Position numbers and translations under genes: made by a program. Of a DNA stretch of 64,000 bases, positions 7,873-16,208 are shown piece after piece. The notes below the pieces were generated by a model. It ran no database searches. It had not been told where the DNA came from and saw only the letters and a list, made by a program, of their open reading frames with translations. Source of the DNA: Dokdonella_A soli (lineage in GTDB: Bacteria; Pseudomonadota; Gammaproteobacteria; Xanthomonadales; Rhodanobacteraceae); assembly GCF_039523175.1 (NCBI RefSeq), contig NZ_BAAAEU010000025.1, positions 1-64,000 of the forward strand. Reading direction: 5' to 3'. Within the stretch, counting starts at the first letter, position 1, and each line of letters opens with the position of its first letter.

Positions 7873-8480
7873 TGCAGCGTCCAGTCGCGGATCGCGAGCC
7901 GTACCCGGGTATCGCCCTTGCTCGCGAACACCTTGCTCGGCAGCGGCGGATCACGGCGCTCGTCGTAATCGAGGTATTGCACCTTCCAGCCGTCCTGGTC
8001 GATCTCGGCCGGCAGGCCATCGGTGCGGAATTCGATACGCGCTTCGCCCGGCGCTCGCAGGCCGCGCACCCAACTGGCCAGCTGGGTGACGGGGACATGC
8101 CAGCCGAGTTCGCGATCGAGCAGCCCGGCCGCGTCGGCGCCCTCGACTGGCTGCTCGCGCAGGCCTTCGAGCACTGCATGGCCCGCGTCGCCGGACAGCA
8201 TCCAGGTCTTGCCGGTCACCGGCGCGTGAACGCTGAAGCGGAACGCGGCGCCGTCCTGCGTCCATTCCAGTGATCCGCTGCCGCTGTCCCGCGCGTCGGA
8301 GACTCCGAGCCGGCCGTGCAAGGTCCACGCGGCGTGCTTCGCCAACGCACTCTCGCGCGCTGCCTGGCGCGCGAGCGCCTCCGCGTCCGGCGGCTGCGGC
8401 TTCACACGCGGCCCGGCGCACGCGGCCAGCAGCAACGCGATCGTGGCGAGCGCGACGAGGGGCGACGATCGCCGCATCAT
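7869..8480 (-). CDS. lolB: Outer-membrane lipoprotein insertion factor LolB
   Basis: This 203-residue lipoprotein receives lipoproteins from LolA and inserts them in the outer membrane. The N-terminus is a lipoprotein signal peptide with lipobox L-L-A-A-C (C21) followed by A-G-P, without the Asp-2 inner-membrane retention signal. The rest has the LolB pattern: W-T-L-x-G-R-L-G near the N-terminus, SLEWTQDG, an aromatic-rich middle, and V-Q-Y-L-D-Y near the C-terminus. Its ATG overlaps the stop of the upstream TPR gene by 4 bp, and its own stop overlaps ispE. Confidence 0.93.
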   Translation of the reverse strand: MMRRSSPLVALATIALLLAACAGPRVKPQPPDAEALARQAARESALAKHAAWTLHGRLGVSDARDSGSGSLEWTQDGAAFRFSVHAPVTGKTWMLSGDAGHAVLEGLREQPVEGADAAGLLDRELGWHVPVTQLASWVRGLRAPGEARIEFRTDGLPAEIDQDGWKVQYLDYDERRDPPLPSKVFASKGDTRVRLAIRDWTLQ

Positions 8481-10228
8481 GTCGTCAGCCGCCGGATCGC
8501 CTCGAGCAGGGTCTTGTTCTTCGCGTCCTTCCTGCGGCCCGCGTCCCAGACCTTGCGCGCTTCGTCGTGCTCGCCCTTGACCCAGAGCACTTCGCCGAGG
8601 TGCGCCGCGATATCCGCATCCGGCTGCTTGGCGTAGGCACGGCGCAGCTCCGCGAGGGACGCGTCGAGATCGCCCATGCGGTAGCGCAGCCAGCCCATGC
8701 TGTCGATGATCGCCGGCTCGTCCGGCTTCAATTTCAGCGCACGCTGGATCAGGTCGAGCGCTTCATGCTGCTTCGCGTCGCCCTTGCGGCTGCTGTCGGC
8801 GAGTGTGTAGCCGAGCGCATTCAGCGCCTCGGCGTCGTCGGGCCGGAGTTCGATAACGCGACGCAGATCGCTCTCGCCGGCGGCGACATTGCCCTGGTCG
8901 ACCGCGAGCAGCGCCCGCGCGTAGAGCAGGCGCGGATCGTCGGGCAGCGTGTCGAGGGCGCGTGCATACACCGTGAGCGCGTCATGTGCACGCCCCTTGC
9001 GCGCGAGCAGCTCTGCTTCCAGGAGATAGGTGTTGCCGAGCTGGTCGCTGTCCTCGGCGGTCTGCGCCTCGAGCTGATGCAGGAAATCGAGCGCCTGGCC
9101 GGTGCGACCGAGCTGGTCGAGCACCACCGCCTCGCGCATCTGCGCGTCGAACCAGCGTTCGTCCTGATCGGAGATCTCGCGGTACCAGGCCAGCGCCTCG
9201 TCGCGCTTGTCGATCATCTCGGCGACCTGGCCGAGCAGGTACAGCCGCTTGCCTTGGCGGCTCGACTTGTCCGCATTGAGTTCGCGATAGAGCGCGCCCA
9301 GCGCCAGCTTGTCGTCGGCGCGCGCGGCATAGGCGGCACGCGCGGCGTAGGTGGTGTCGTCCTGCGGGCCGCTCGCGAGCGCGCGTGCGGCGCCGGCGTT
9401 GTCGCCGCTCTCCGCAAGCAAGGCCGCATAGCCGCCACGCAGGCGCAGGCTCTTCGGATCACGCTGCAACGCCTCGGCATAGGTGGCGCGCGCGGCCGCC
9501 TTGTCACCGCGATCGAGCGCGAGCCGCGCCCGCCATGCATAGGCGTCGTCGCCATGGAAGCGCGCGACCGCCGCGTCGGCGAGGCGCTGCGCCAGCCCCT
9601 TGTCGCCCAGCTTGAATGCGAGTTGGCTGACCGCGACCCAATTGTCCTCCTTCGCGGCAAGGTGCTCCGGCGTCGCGAGCCGGCCGAGCAGCTGCGCCGC
9701 CGCGGCCTTGTCCCCGGCGCTGAGCAGGGTCTGTGCGATCAGGCGCCAGGCATCGTCGCCACCGCGCCCGGCCAGCGCGTCGAGATCGGTGTAGGCTTCA
9801 TCGGTGCGCTTCTCGCCGAGCGCGATCCATGCACGCGACTGCGCAATGCCCGGATCCTTCGGTGCGAGCTGCTGCCAGCGCGCCAGGGCGCGCTGCGCGA
9901 GCGGCCAGTTCTTGACCGAGAGCGCGAGCCGGGTCGCCTCCTCGCTGAGCGCCGGATCGGCGGATAGCGCGGCCGCGTCGGTGAAACCTTGCGCGCCAGT
10001 AGCGAGGTCGTTGTCCTGCAACGCGAACTGAGCTGCCAACAGCTTCAGCATCAGGTCGTGCTCTTCCGCGACCGGCGCAACGGCAGGACTCGCGGGGCCG
10101 CGTACAAGCGCCTTCGGTCGCGCGCTCGCGCAGGCGACGAGCAGCGCGCAAAGCGCGACCATGCACAGCACAAGGAGTGTGCGAACGCGGCGGATTTCGT
10201 GGACTTGGGGGGAGCGAACAGGATGCAT
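8477..10228 (-). CDS. TPR-repeat outer-membrane lipoprotein
   Basis: This 583-residue protein has a lipoprotein signal sequence (hydrophobic stretch LLVLCMVALCALLVAC, lipobox cysteine about residue 33). Many tetratricopeptide repeats follow across the rest, for example in the blocks A-L-D-L-I-Q-R-A-L-K-L-K-P and A-L-N-A-L-G-Y-T-L-A-D. I chose ATG 10228 because it puts the signal peptide at the N-terminus; the frame is open much further upstream, antisense to hemA, which is not credible. A TPR protein at this spot (hemA side of lolB) is usual in the order and is presumed a scaffold in envelope biogenesis. Its stop overlaps lolB. Confidence 0.85.
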   Translation of the reverse strand: MHPVRSPQVHEIRRVRTLLVLCMVALCALLVACASARPKALVRGPASPAVAPVAEEHDLMLKLLAAQFALQDNDLATGAQGFTDAAALSADPALSEEATRLALSVKNWPLAQRALARWQQLAPKDPGIAQSRAWIALGEKRTDEAYTDLDALAGRGGDDAWRLIAQTLLSAGDKAAAAQLLGRLATPEHLAAKEDNWVAVSQLAFKLGDKGLAQRLADAAVARFHGDDAYAWRARLALDRGDKAAARATYAEALQRDPKSLRLRGGYAALLAESGDNAGAARALASGPQDDTTYAARAAYAARADDKLALGALYRELNADKSSRQGKRLYLLGQVAEMIDKRDEALAWYREISDQDERWFDAQMREAVVLDQLGRTGQALDFLHQLEAQTAEDSDQLGNTYLLEAELLARKGRAHDALTVYARALDTLPDDPRLLYARALLAVDQGNVAAGESDLRRVIELRPDDAEALNALGYTLADSSRKGDAKQHEALDLIQRALKLKPDEPAIIDSMGWLRYRMGDLDASLAELRRAYAKQPDADIAAHLGEVLWVKGEHDEARKVWDAGRRKDAKNKTLLEAIRRLTT

Positions 10229-10405
10229 GCAAAGCCTTGTCTTGCTTGATATCGCCGGCCAGCGCCCGCACAATCCTCGGCACTTGTCGCAGCTGGCGTG
10301 CCCGGAACGGAAGGCGCCAGCTAGCTTATCTGATCTGCTCCGCCGCGATCGGACACCCACCAAAATCACCGCCGAAATCCGCCGCGTTACGTTCGACCCT
10401 TCCAC

Positions 10406-11683
10406 ATGGCGCTGATCGCCCTCGGACTCAATCACCTGACCGCCCCGGTTTCGCTGCGCGAACGCGTCGCCTTTCCGCCCGAAGCGACTTCGCCTGCGCT
10501 CGCCGGACTGCTGGCCGAACCCGGCGTGCGCGAAGCGGCGATCCTGTCGACCTGCAACCGCACCGAGCTGTACTGCACGGTCGACGCCGGCGCGGAAGGC
10601 GTGCCGGCCGCGTGGCTGCATCGCCATCAGGATCTGACCAGCGCGCACATCGACGAGTTCCTGTATCGCCACCACGATGCCGACGCGGTGCGTCACCTGT
10701 TCCGCGTCGCGACCGGGCTGGAATCGATGGTGCTCGGCGAACCGCAGATCCTCGGCCAGGTCAAGGACGCGTATGCGCTCGCGCGCGAGGCGCACACGCT
10801 GAAGGCGCCACTCGAGCGCCTGTTCCAGAACACGTTCGCGGTCGCCAAGCGCGTGCGTTCGGACACGCGCATCGGCGCGAACACCGTGTCGGTCGCGTTC
10901 ACCGCGGTGCGACTCGCCGAACGCGTGTTCACGGACCTGCGCGAGGCCTGCGTGCTGCTGATCGGCGCCGGCGAGACGATCGAGCTTGCCGCCCGCCACC
11001 TGACCGAGGCGAAGGTGCGCCGTTTGATCGTCGCCAACCGCACGCTCGACAATGCACAGACGTTGGCAACCCGCTTCGGCGGCTATGCGATCGCGCTGGC
11101 CGATCTCGGCAAGCATCTGGCCGAAGCCGACATCGTGATCGCCTCGACCGCGAGCCGCGAGCCGGTGCTGCTCCGCGAGCAGGTCGCCGCTGCGATCGCG
11201 GCGCGCCGGCGCCGCCCGATGTTCCTGGTCGACATCGCGGTGCCGCGCGACATCGAACCGTCCGTCACCGAGATCGAGGACGTCTATCTGTACACGATCG
11301 ACGACCTGCGCCAGGTCATCGACGACAACCTGCGCTCGCGCCGCGAGGCTGCGCTCGAAGCCGAGGCGATGATCGAGCTGTCGGTCGAACATTTCATGGG
11401 CTGGTGGCGCGCGTTCGACGTGCACAATCCGGTCATCGACCTGCGCCGCGTTGCCGAGGCAAACCGCGACGAGACACTGGCCAAGGCGCAGGCACTGCTC
11501 GCACGCGGCAAGCCGCCGGAGGAAGCGCTCGAATTCCTCGCCAACACGCTGACCAACAAGCTGCTGCACGCGCCGAGCGCGAACCTGCGCGCGGCCGCGC
11601 TGCGCGGCGACGAGGAACTGCTGCGCGCTGCCGAGCGCCTGTTCGACGCTGCGCCCGCGGCGCGTGGCGAGCGCGAGAATTAG
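10406..11683 (+). CDS. hemA: Glutamyl-tRNA reductase
   Basis: This 425-residue enzyme is the first step of C5 tetrapyrrole synthesis, reducing Glu-tRNA(Glu) to glutamate-1-semialdehyde with NADPH. The catalytic Cys50 is in the invariant S-T-C-N-R-T-E motif (48-54). A G-x-G-x-x-x nucleotide-binding segment (LLIGAGETIELAARHL) and a C-terminal helical dimerisation region follow. Length matches the family. It diverges from the TPR-lolB-ispE-prs string; the 177-bp gap 10229-10405 must hold both promoters. There is no convincing Shine-Dalgarno before ATG 10406. prfA follows downstream, as in E. coli. Confidence 0.97.
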   Translation: MALIALGLNHLTAPVSLRERVAFPPEATSPALAGLLAEPGVREAAILSTCNRTELYCTVDAGAEGVPAAWLHRHQDLTSAHIDEFLYRHHDADAVRHLFRVATGLESMVLGEPQILGQVKDAYALAREAHTLKAPLERLFQNTFAVAKRVRSDTRIGANTVSVAFTAVRLAERVFTDLREACVLLIGAGETIELAARHLTEAKVRRLIVANRTLDNAQTLATRFGGYAIALADLGKHLAEADIVIASTASREPVLLREQVAAAIAARRRRPMFLVDIAVPRDIEPSVTEIEDVYLYTIDDLRQVIDDNLRSRREAALEAEAMIELSVEHFMGWWRAFDVHNPVIDLRRVAEANRDETLAKAQALLARGKPPEEALEFLANTLTNKLLHAPSANLRAAALRGDEELLRAAERLFDAAPAARGEREN

Positions 11684-11763
11684 CTGCGTTTCCGGGCCAC
11701 CCGTCGTCGTGGTTTGTCAACGCCGCGGCCTTCAATGCTCCGAGAGTGCGGCAAAATCCCACG

Positions 11764-11849
11764 CCGTTCGTGCTGAGGTATCGAAGCATGAACGGCCTCA
11801 TGAACCTCGACAGCTCGAGATTCGCCCTTCGATACCTCAGGGCGAACGG
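11764..11849. repeat. Extragenic inverted repeat between hemA and prfA
   Basis: The 23-bp arm at 11764-11786 (CCGTTCGTGCTGAGGTATCG...) and its inverted copy at 11827-11849 (...CGATACCTCAGGGCGAACGG) differ at two positions, separated by 40 bp. The family (TTCG-T/G-x-CTGAGGTATCGAAG) is common in intergenic DNA of Xanthomonadales and some alphaproteobacteria. The right arm ends 12 bp before the prfA start, so it occupies the expected ribosome-binding region. Confidence 0.8.
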
Positions 11850-11861
11850 TATGCTTATCCC

Positions 11862-12944
11862 ATGCAAGCCAGCATCCGCCGCAAGCTCGAACAACTCGCC
11901 GAGCGCCACGAGGAACTCGAGCACATGCTCGCAAGTTCCGAGGTGCTCGCCGATGCCAAACGCCTGCGCGAGGTCTCGCGCGAACACGCGCACCTGACCC
12001 CTTTGGCCGAATCGCTGCGCGCCTACGACGAGGCCGGCAGCGCGCTGGAATCGGCGCGCGCGATGCTGCGCGATCCGGAACTCAAGGACCTCGCGGTCGA
12101 GGAAGTCGCGACGCTGGAAGCCGAGCGCGCGACGCTCGAGGACGATCTCAACCGACTGCTGATCCCGAAGGATCCGCGCGACGAGGGCAACCTGTTCCTG
12201 GAGATCCGCGCCGGTACCGGCGGCGACGAGGCCGCGATCTTCGCCGGTGACCTGCTGCGCATGTACCTGCGCTATGCCGAACGGCGCCGCTGGAACGTCG
12301 AGGTGCTCTCATCGAGCGACGGCGAGCACGGTGGCTACAAGGAGGTCATCGCGCGGGTCGAGGGCCACGGCGCGTTCTCGCGGCTCAAGTACGAATCCGG
12401 CACCCATCGCGTGCAGCGCGTTCCGGCGACCGAGGCGCAGGGCCGCATCCACACCTCGGCGGCAACCGTTGCGATCCTGCCGGAGCTCGACGAAGTCGAC
12501 GAGATCGAACTCAAGGATGCCGACCTCAAAGTCGACACCTTTCGCGCCTCGGGCGCCGGCGGCCAGCACGTCAACAAAACCGACTCGGCGATCCGCATCA
12601 CGCATCTGCCGAGCGGCATCGTCGTCGAATGCCAGGACGAGCGCAGCCAGCACAAGAACCGCGCGCGCGCGCTGTCGCTGCTGAAGGCGCGCCTGCTCGA
12701 CGAAGAACGCAGCAAGCAGAGCGCCGCGCAGGCCGAATCGCGCAAGCTGCAGGTCGGCTCGGGCGACCGCAGCCAGCGCATCCGCACCTACAACTTCCCG
12801 CAGGGCCGCGTCACCGACCACCGCATCAACCTGACGCTCTATCGCCTGCCCGAGATCATCGCCGGCGACATGGACGAACTGATCGATGCGCTGACGCGCG
12901 AGGATCAGGCCGACCAGTTGCAGCGGCTGACTGCGGCGTCCTGA
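11862..12944 (+). CDS. prfA: Peptide chain release factor 1
   Basis: This 360-residue factor recognises UAA and UAG and triggers peptide release. The anticodon-like PxT motif is P-A-T (188-190) and the catalytic GGQ is at 233-235 in SGAGGQHVNKTDSA, the same numbering as E. coli RF1. The start ATG 11862 gives the normal length; the frame is open to 11664 but that extension crosses the repeat. No Shine-Dalgarno is visible because the repeat arm ends just upstream (CGGTATGCTTATCCC). It is probably co-transcribed with hemA. The methyltransferase prmC that often follows is absent here. Confidence 0.97.
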   Translation: MQASIRRKLEQLAERHEELEHMLASSEVLADAKRLREVSREHAHLTPLAESLRAYDEAGSALESARAMLRDPELKDLAVEEVATLEAERATLEDDLNRLLIPKDPRDEGNLFLEIRAGTGGDEAAIFAGDLLRMYLRYAERRRWNVEVLSSSDGEHGGYKEVIARVEGHGAFSRLKYESGTHRVQRVPATEAQGRIHTSAATVAILPELDEVDEIELKDADLKVDTFRASGAGGQHVNKTDSAIRITHLPSGIVVECQDERSQHKNRARALSLLKARLLDEERSKQSAAQAESRKLQVGSGDRSQRIRTYNFPQGRVTDHRINLTLYRLPEIIAGDMDELIDALTREDQADQLQRLTAAS

Positions 12945-12947
12945 CGA

Positions 12948-13691
12948 CTACAAGGTGCGGCCGATCACGTCGGTCTGCAGTTTCGCCGCTGGCGCCAGCG
13001 CAAACGCGCCACCATTGTCTATCTTCGACCGGCTCCCGGGTGGCGTCCATGCGCAATCAAAATCAGGCGGTGCGCGTCCATCCGTGACCGTATAGCAGAT
13101 CGGTACCATCACGCTTGCCGCGACGCCGTGGCCGCCAACGCGCTCGGGATCGACCGTCCATTTCCGGACCGCGGCAACAGTCGCGGCCTGTAGCGACTTC
13201 GACGAGTTGATGCCCTGGTCGGGCTGCGGTTCCACCGCGACGACCTTGCCGTCCGCGTCGTAGTTCGCCTTCACGACCACGCGTGCGACTAGGCCGAGGC
13301 GCGCCGCATCGCGAGGGAAACGGGGCGGGGCCTTCTTGCTGGTGGCTGCATTGATGATGCCGCCTGTTCTCGCGTCGTCGATGCGCACGGTGTAGTTGCC
13401 GTCCGTCGCACGCAGGAACGTGACATCCAGCGTCAGTGTCGTCTCGGTCGACACAGGCTTGCCATCGATTCTGCCGGGTTCGAACGACCAGCCGCGAATT
13501 GCGCGTTCGAGCGGCTCGCGCACCGCGGGCGCCAACTCGCCCTTATCCATGAGCGATGCGACCTTTCCGCCCGCATCGAGCGAGACGTGCCACTCGTGCG
13601 TCAGGTGCAGCGCCGCATCTTTCGGAACGGCGGCGGCGACTGGAATCGCGAACGTCAGGGCGATCGGGGCGGCAACGAACAGATGGCGCAT
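12948..13691 (-). CDS. Periplasmic protein with TonB C-terminal-like domain(s)
   Basis: This 247-residue protein has a cleavable signal peptide (MRHLFVAAPIALTFAIPVAAA) instead of the TonB membrane anchor. Residues about 120-205 match the TonB_C domain: P-P-R-F-P-R-D-A-A-R-L-G-L...V-V-K-A-N-Y-D-A-D-G-K-V, then A-A-T-V-A-A-V-R-K-W. The first half repeats the pattern (V-S-L-D-A-G-G-K-V ... L-E-R-A-I-R-G-W-S-F-E-P), suggesting two divergent copies in tandem. Without anchor or Pro-rich spacer it is not a working TonB energy transducer; a periplasmic binding or scaffold role is possible. It is convergent with prfA, with stops 3 bp apart. Confidence 0.75.
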   Translation of the reverse strand: MRHLFVAAPIALTFAIPVAAAVPKDAALHLTHEWHVSLDAGGKVASLMDKGELAPAVREPLERAIRGWSFEPGRIDGKPVSTETTLTLDVTFLRATDGNYTVRIDDARTGGIINAATSKKAPPRFPRDAARLGLVARVVVKANYDADGKVVAVEPQPDQGINSSKSLQAATVAAVRKWTVDPERVGGHGVAASVMVPICYTVTDGRAPPDFDCAWTPPGSRSKIDNGGAFALAPAAKLQTDVIGRTL

Positions 13692-13747
13692 GGCGAGACC
13701 CTTCTGTGCGGCGGGAAACCCGAGTCTGCCCGCCTAACGTGTCGCCA

Positions 13748-14902
13748 TCAAGCGCGAAGCGCAAGCAGACGCTCGATGATCGAGCGATACAGCCCTGGCA
13801 GCCGTTCGACTTCGTCGAGCGCGACGTGCTCATCGACCTTGTGGATGCTCGCATTGACCGGCCCGAGCTCTATGACTTCGGCGCCGAGCGGTGCGATGAA
13901 GCGGCCATCCGAGGTGCCGCCGCCGGCGCTCAGTTCCGGCTGATCGATGCCGCAACGCTCGCGGATCGCGGCGATGGTCGCCTCGCGCAGCACGCCGGCG
14001 CGGGTCAGAAACGGTTCGCCGGACAGCCACCAGTCCAGCTGATTGCCATTGGACGCGGGATCGACGCCCTGTTCGCGCAGGATCGCTTCGGTGCGCTCAC
14101 GCAGCGATTCCTCCGTGCTCGCGGTGCCGAACCGGAAGTTGAACACCACGCGCAACTCGCCCGGAATCACGTTGTCGGCGCCGGTTCCGGCATTGATGTT
14201 CGAAACCTGGAACGAGGTCGGCGGGAAAGCATCGTCGCCGTCGTCCCAGCGTGTCGCCGCCAGCGCCGCCAGCGCCGGCGCGAAGCCGTGGATCGGATTT
14301 TTCGCCTTGTCCGGATACGCGACGTGGCCCTGTACGCCGGCGACGCGCAGGCGACCGGTCAGCGATCCGCGCCGGCCGACACGGATCAGGTCGCCGAGGC
14401 GCTCCTTAGACGACGGTTCGCCGACCACGCACCAGTCGATGCGCTGCTCGCGCCGACGGAACTCGGCCGCGACGCGGCGCACGCCATCGACCGCGCTGCC
14501 CTCCTCGTCCGAGGTCAGCAGCAAAGCAACGGTGCCCGGATGATGCGGATGCGCTTCCACGAAATCGGCCAGCGCGATCACCATCGCGGCGACGCCGGAT
14601 TTCATGTCCGCCGCGCCGCGGCCGTAGAGACGGCCGCCGCGCACGGTCGGTTCGAACGGCGGGCTGGCCCATGCCTCGGCCGGACCGCTCGGCACGACGT
14701 CGGTGTGGCCGAGAAACGCGAGCACGGGATCGCCGCTGCCGTGCGTCGCCCACAGGTTGTCGACGGAGCCGAAGCGCAGGCGTTCGATCACGAAACCGGC
14801 TCGCGCCAGACGCTCGGCGATGACTGCCTGGCAGCCCGCATCGTCGGGCGTCACCGAGGCGCGGTGGATCAGTTCGCAGGTCAGGTCGAGGACGGCGGAC
14901 AT
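13748..14902 (-). CDS. dapE: Succinyl-diaminopimelate desuccinylase
   Basis: This 384-residue zinc metallopeptidase-family enzyme of the succinylase lysine/DAP pathway hydrolyses N-succinyl-LL-DAP. Visible motifs are F-L-G-H-T-D-V-V-P (first metal ligands), Y-G-R-G-A-A-D-M-K-S-G (bridging Asp), T-S-D-E-E-G (catalytic Glu plus ligand) and S-A-G-G-G-T-S-D-G-R-F near the end. Length is close to E. coli DapE (375). Upstream on the same strand are the ArsC/YffB gene (16-bp gap) and dapD, so two steps of the pathway are grouped here. Confidence 0.96.
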   Translation of the reverse strand: MSAVLDLTCELIHRASVTPDDAGCQAVIAERLARAGFVIERLRFGSVDNLWATHGSGDPVLAFLGHTDVVPSGPAEAWASPPFEPTVRGGRLYGRGAADMKSGVAAMVIALADFVEAHPHHPGTVALLLTSDEEGSAVDGVRRVAAEFRRREQRIDWCVVGEPSSKERLGDLIRVGRRGSLTGRLRVAGVQGHVAYPDKAKNPIHGFAPALAALAATRWDDGDDAFPPTSFQVSNINAGTGADNVIPGELRVVFNFRFGTASTEESLRERTEAILREQGVDPASNGNQLDWWLSGEPFLTRAGVLREATIAAIRERCGIDQPELSAGGGTSDGRFIAPLGAEVIELGPVNASIHKVDEHVALDEVERLPGLYRSIIERLLALRA

Positions 14903-14918
14903 AGGAGTAACGACGCGA

Positions 14919-15272
14919 TTATTTGAACAGTTCGGCGAACCGCTTGTCGGTAAAGCCCTGGTGCACGCTGCCGTCGCCCAGGACGACCAGCGGACGGCGG
15001 ATCAGCGCAGGATACTCCTTGATCAGCAGGGTCCACTCGGCAGCGCTGCCCGGTGATTTGCGCGCCTCAGGCAGGCTGCGCCAGGTCGTCGAGGCGCGAT
15101 TGACCAGCTTCTCCCAGCCACCGAGCGCGGGCGCCCATTCCTTCAGCGTCGCCACGGGAATCGGATGCGCGCGGTAGTCGATGAATTCGTACGCGGCCTT
15201 GTGGCGGTCGAGCCAGTTGCGCGCCTTCTTGCAGGTGTCGCATTTGTCCAGGCCGTAGATTTTCGCTGTCAT
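14919..15272 (-). CDS. ArsC/YffB-family thioredoxin-fold reductase-like protein
   Basis: This 117-residue protein belongs to the ArsC/Spx/YffB family of thioredoxin folds. The N-terminus reads Y-G-L-D-K-C-D-T-C-K-K-A-R, with a CxxC pair at residues 11 and 14. The family element R-R-P-L-V-V-L near residue 95 is also present. In E. coli yffB lies directly upstream of dapE, and the same order is seen here (dapD, this gene, dapE). That supports a YffB identity over a true arsenate reductase. The actual substrate is not known; a GSH-dependent thiol reductase has been proposed for YffB. Confidence 0.85.
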   Translation of the reverse strand: MTAKIYGLDKCDTCKKARNWLDRHKAAYEFIDYRAHPIPVATLKEWAPALGGWEKLVNRASTTWRSLPEARKSPGSAAEWTLLIKEYPALIRRPLVVLGDGSVHQGFTDKRFAELFK

Positions 15273-15308
15273 GGGTGCCCTGTCACCTCAAATGTCTCGC
15301 ATAGTCTT

Positions 15309-15375
15309 GTAGGAGTGGCTTCAGCCGCGATGCCGTTCCCCTTGAGGGGAGCATCGCGGCTGAAGCCGCTCCTAC
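15309..15375. repeat. 25-bp inverted repeat (GTAGGAGYGGCTTCAGCC family)
   Basis: The left arm is 15309-15333 and the right arm 15351-15375, with one mismatch and a 17-nt loop, lying between dapD and the YffB gene. It is an extragenic palindrome of a type common in Xanthomonadales and Pseudomonas. A right-arm copy is present at 29160-29184. In the dapD transcript it would form a strong hairpin. Confidence 0.85.
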
Positions 15376-15386
15376 GCAATGCCTCG

Positions 15387-16208
15387 TCAAGCGCGCAACA
15401 ACTCGTTGATCGCGGTCTTCGCACGCGTCTTCGCATCGACGCGTTTGACGATCACCGCGGCATACAAACTGTGGCTGCCGTCCGCGGCCGGCAGCGAGCC
15501 GGCGACGACGACGCTGCCGGCGGGCACGCGCCCATAGCTGACTTCGCCGCTCGCGCGATCGTAGATCTTCGTCGACTGGCCGAGGAACACGCCCATGCCG
15601 ATCACGCTTCCCTTTTCGACGACCACGCCTTCGACGACCTCCGAACGCGCACCGATGAAGCAGTCGTCCTCGATGATCGTCGGGTTGGCCTGCAGCGGTT
15701 CCAGCACGCCGCCGATGCCGACGCCGCCGGACAGGTGCACGTTCGCGCCGACCTGCGCGCAGGAACCGACCGTGGCCCAAGTGTCGACCATCGTGCCGGC
15801 GCCGACGTGCGCGCCGATGTTCACGTAGCTCGGCATCAGCACCGCGTCCCTCGCGACATGCGCGCCACGGCGCACCAGCGCGCCGGGAACGACGCGCGCA
15901 CCGGCTTCGCGAAACGCCGCATCGTTCGCGCCGGAGAAGCGCAAAGGCACCTTGTCGAACGCAGCCATGGGGCCGCCGTCCATAACGCGGTTCGCGCTGA
16001 TGCGGAAATACAGCAGCACGGCCTTCTTCAGCCATTGGTGCGTTTTCCAACCGCCACTGCCGTCCGGTTCGGCCACGCGCGCGGCGCCCGACTCGAGCGC
16101 GTCGAGCACGCGCTCGATCCCCGGGCGCAAGGTCGTCTCGACTTCCGTATCGGCCAACGCGGTGCGGCGCTCCCAGGCGTCGTCGATCAATGCTTCAAGA
16201 TGCTGCAT
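15387..16208 (-). CDS. dapD: Tetrahydrodipicolinate N-succinyltransferase
   Basis: This 273-residue enzyme transfers succinyl from succinyl-CoA to tetrahydrodipicolinate, committing the succinylase branch of lysine/DAP synthesis. It is a left-handed beta-helix trimer; the hexapeptide pattern is clear in VLMPSYVNIGAHVGAG, then TWATVGSCAQVG, then VHLSGGVGIGG. I chose ATG 16208 (MQHLEALIDDAWERR) by homology with E. coli DapD (274 residues). It overlaps the glnD end by 14 bp in another frame. Two further in-frame ATGs lie 6 and 12 bp upstream. Confidence 0.96.
   Translation of the reverse strand: MQHLEALIDDAWERRTALADTEVETTLRPGIERVLDALESGAARVAEPDGSGGWKTHQWLKKAVLLYFRISANRVMDGGPMAAFDKVPLRFSGANDAAFREAGARVVPGALVRRGAHVARDAVLMPSYVNIGAHVGAGTMVDTWATVGSCAQVGANVHLSGGVGIGGVLEPLQANPTIIEDDCFIGARSEVVEGVVVEKGSVIGMGVFLGQSTKIYDRASGEVSYGRVPAGSVVVAGSLPAADGSHSLYAAVIVKRVDAKTRAKTAINELLRA

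Noticed and set aside
8270..9967. Long open frame antisense to the TPR lipoprotein gene
   Set aside because: Runs opposite a clear TPR gene; composition (Arg/Ala/Gln-rich) is typical of GC-rich shadow frames, and there is no recognisable domain.
14919..15272. True arsenate reductase (ars operon)
   Set aside because: No arsR or arsB neighbours; the position between dapD and dapE fits the YffB branch instead.
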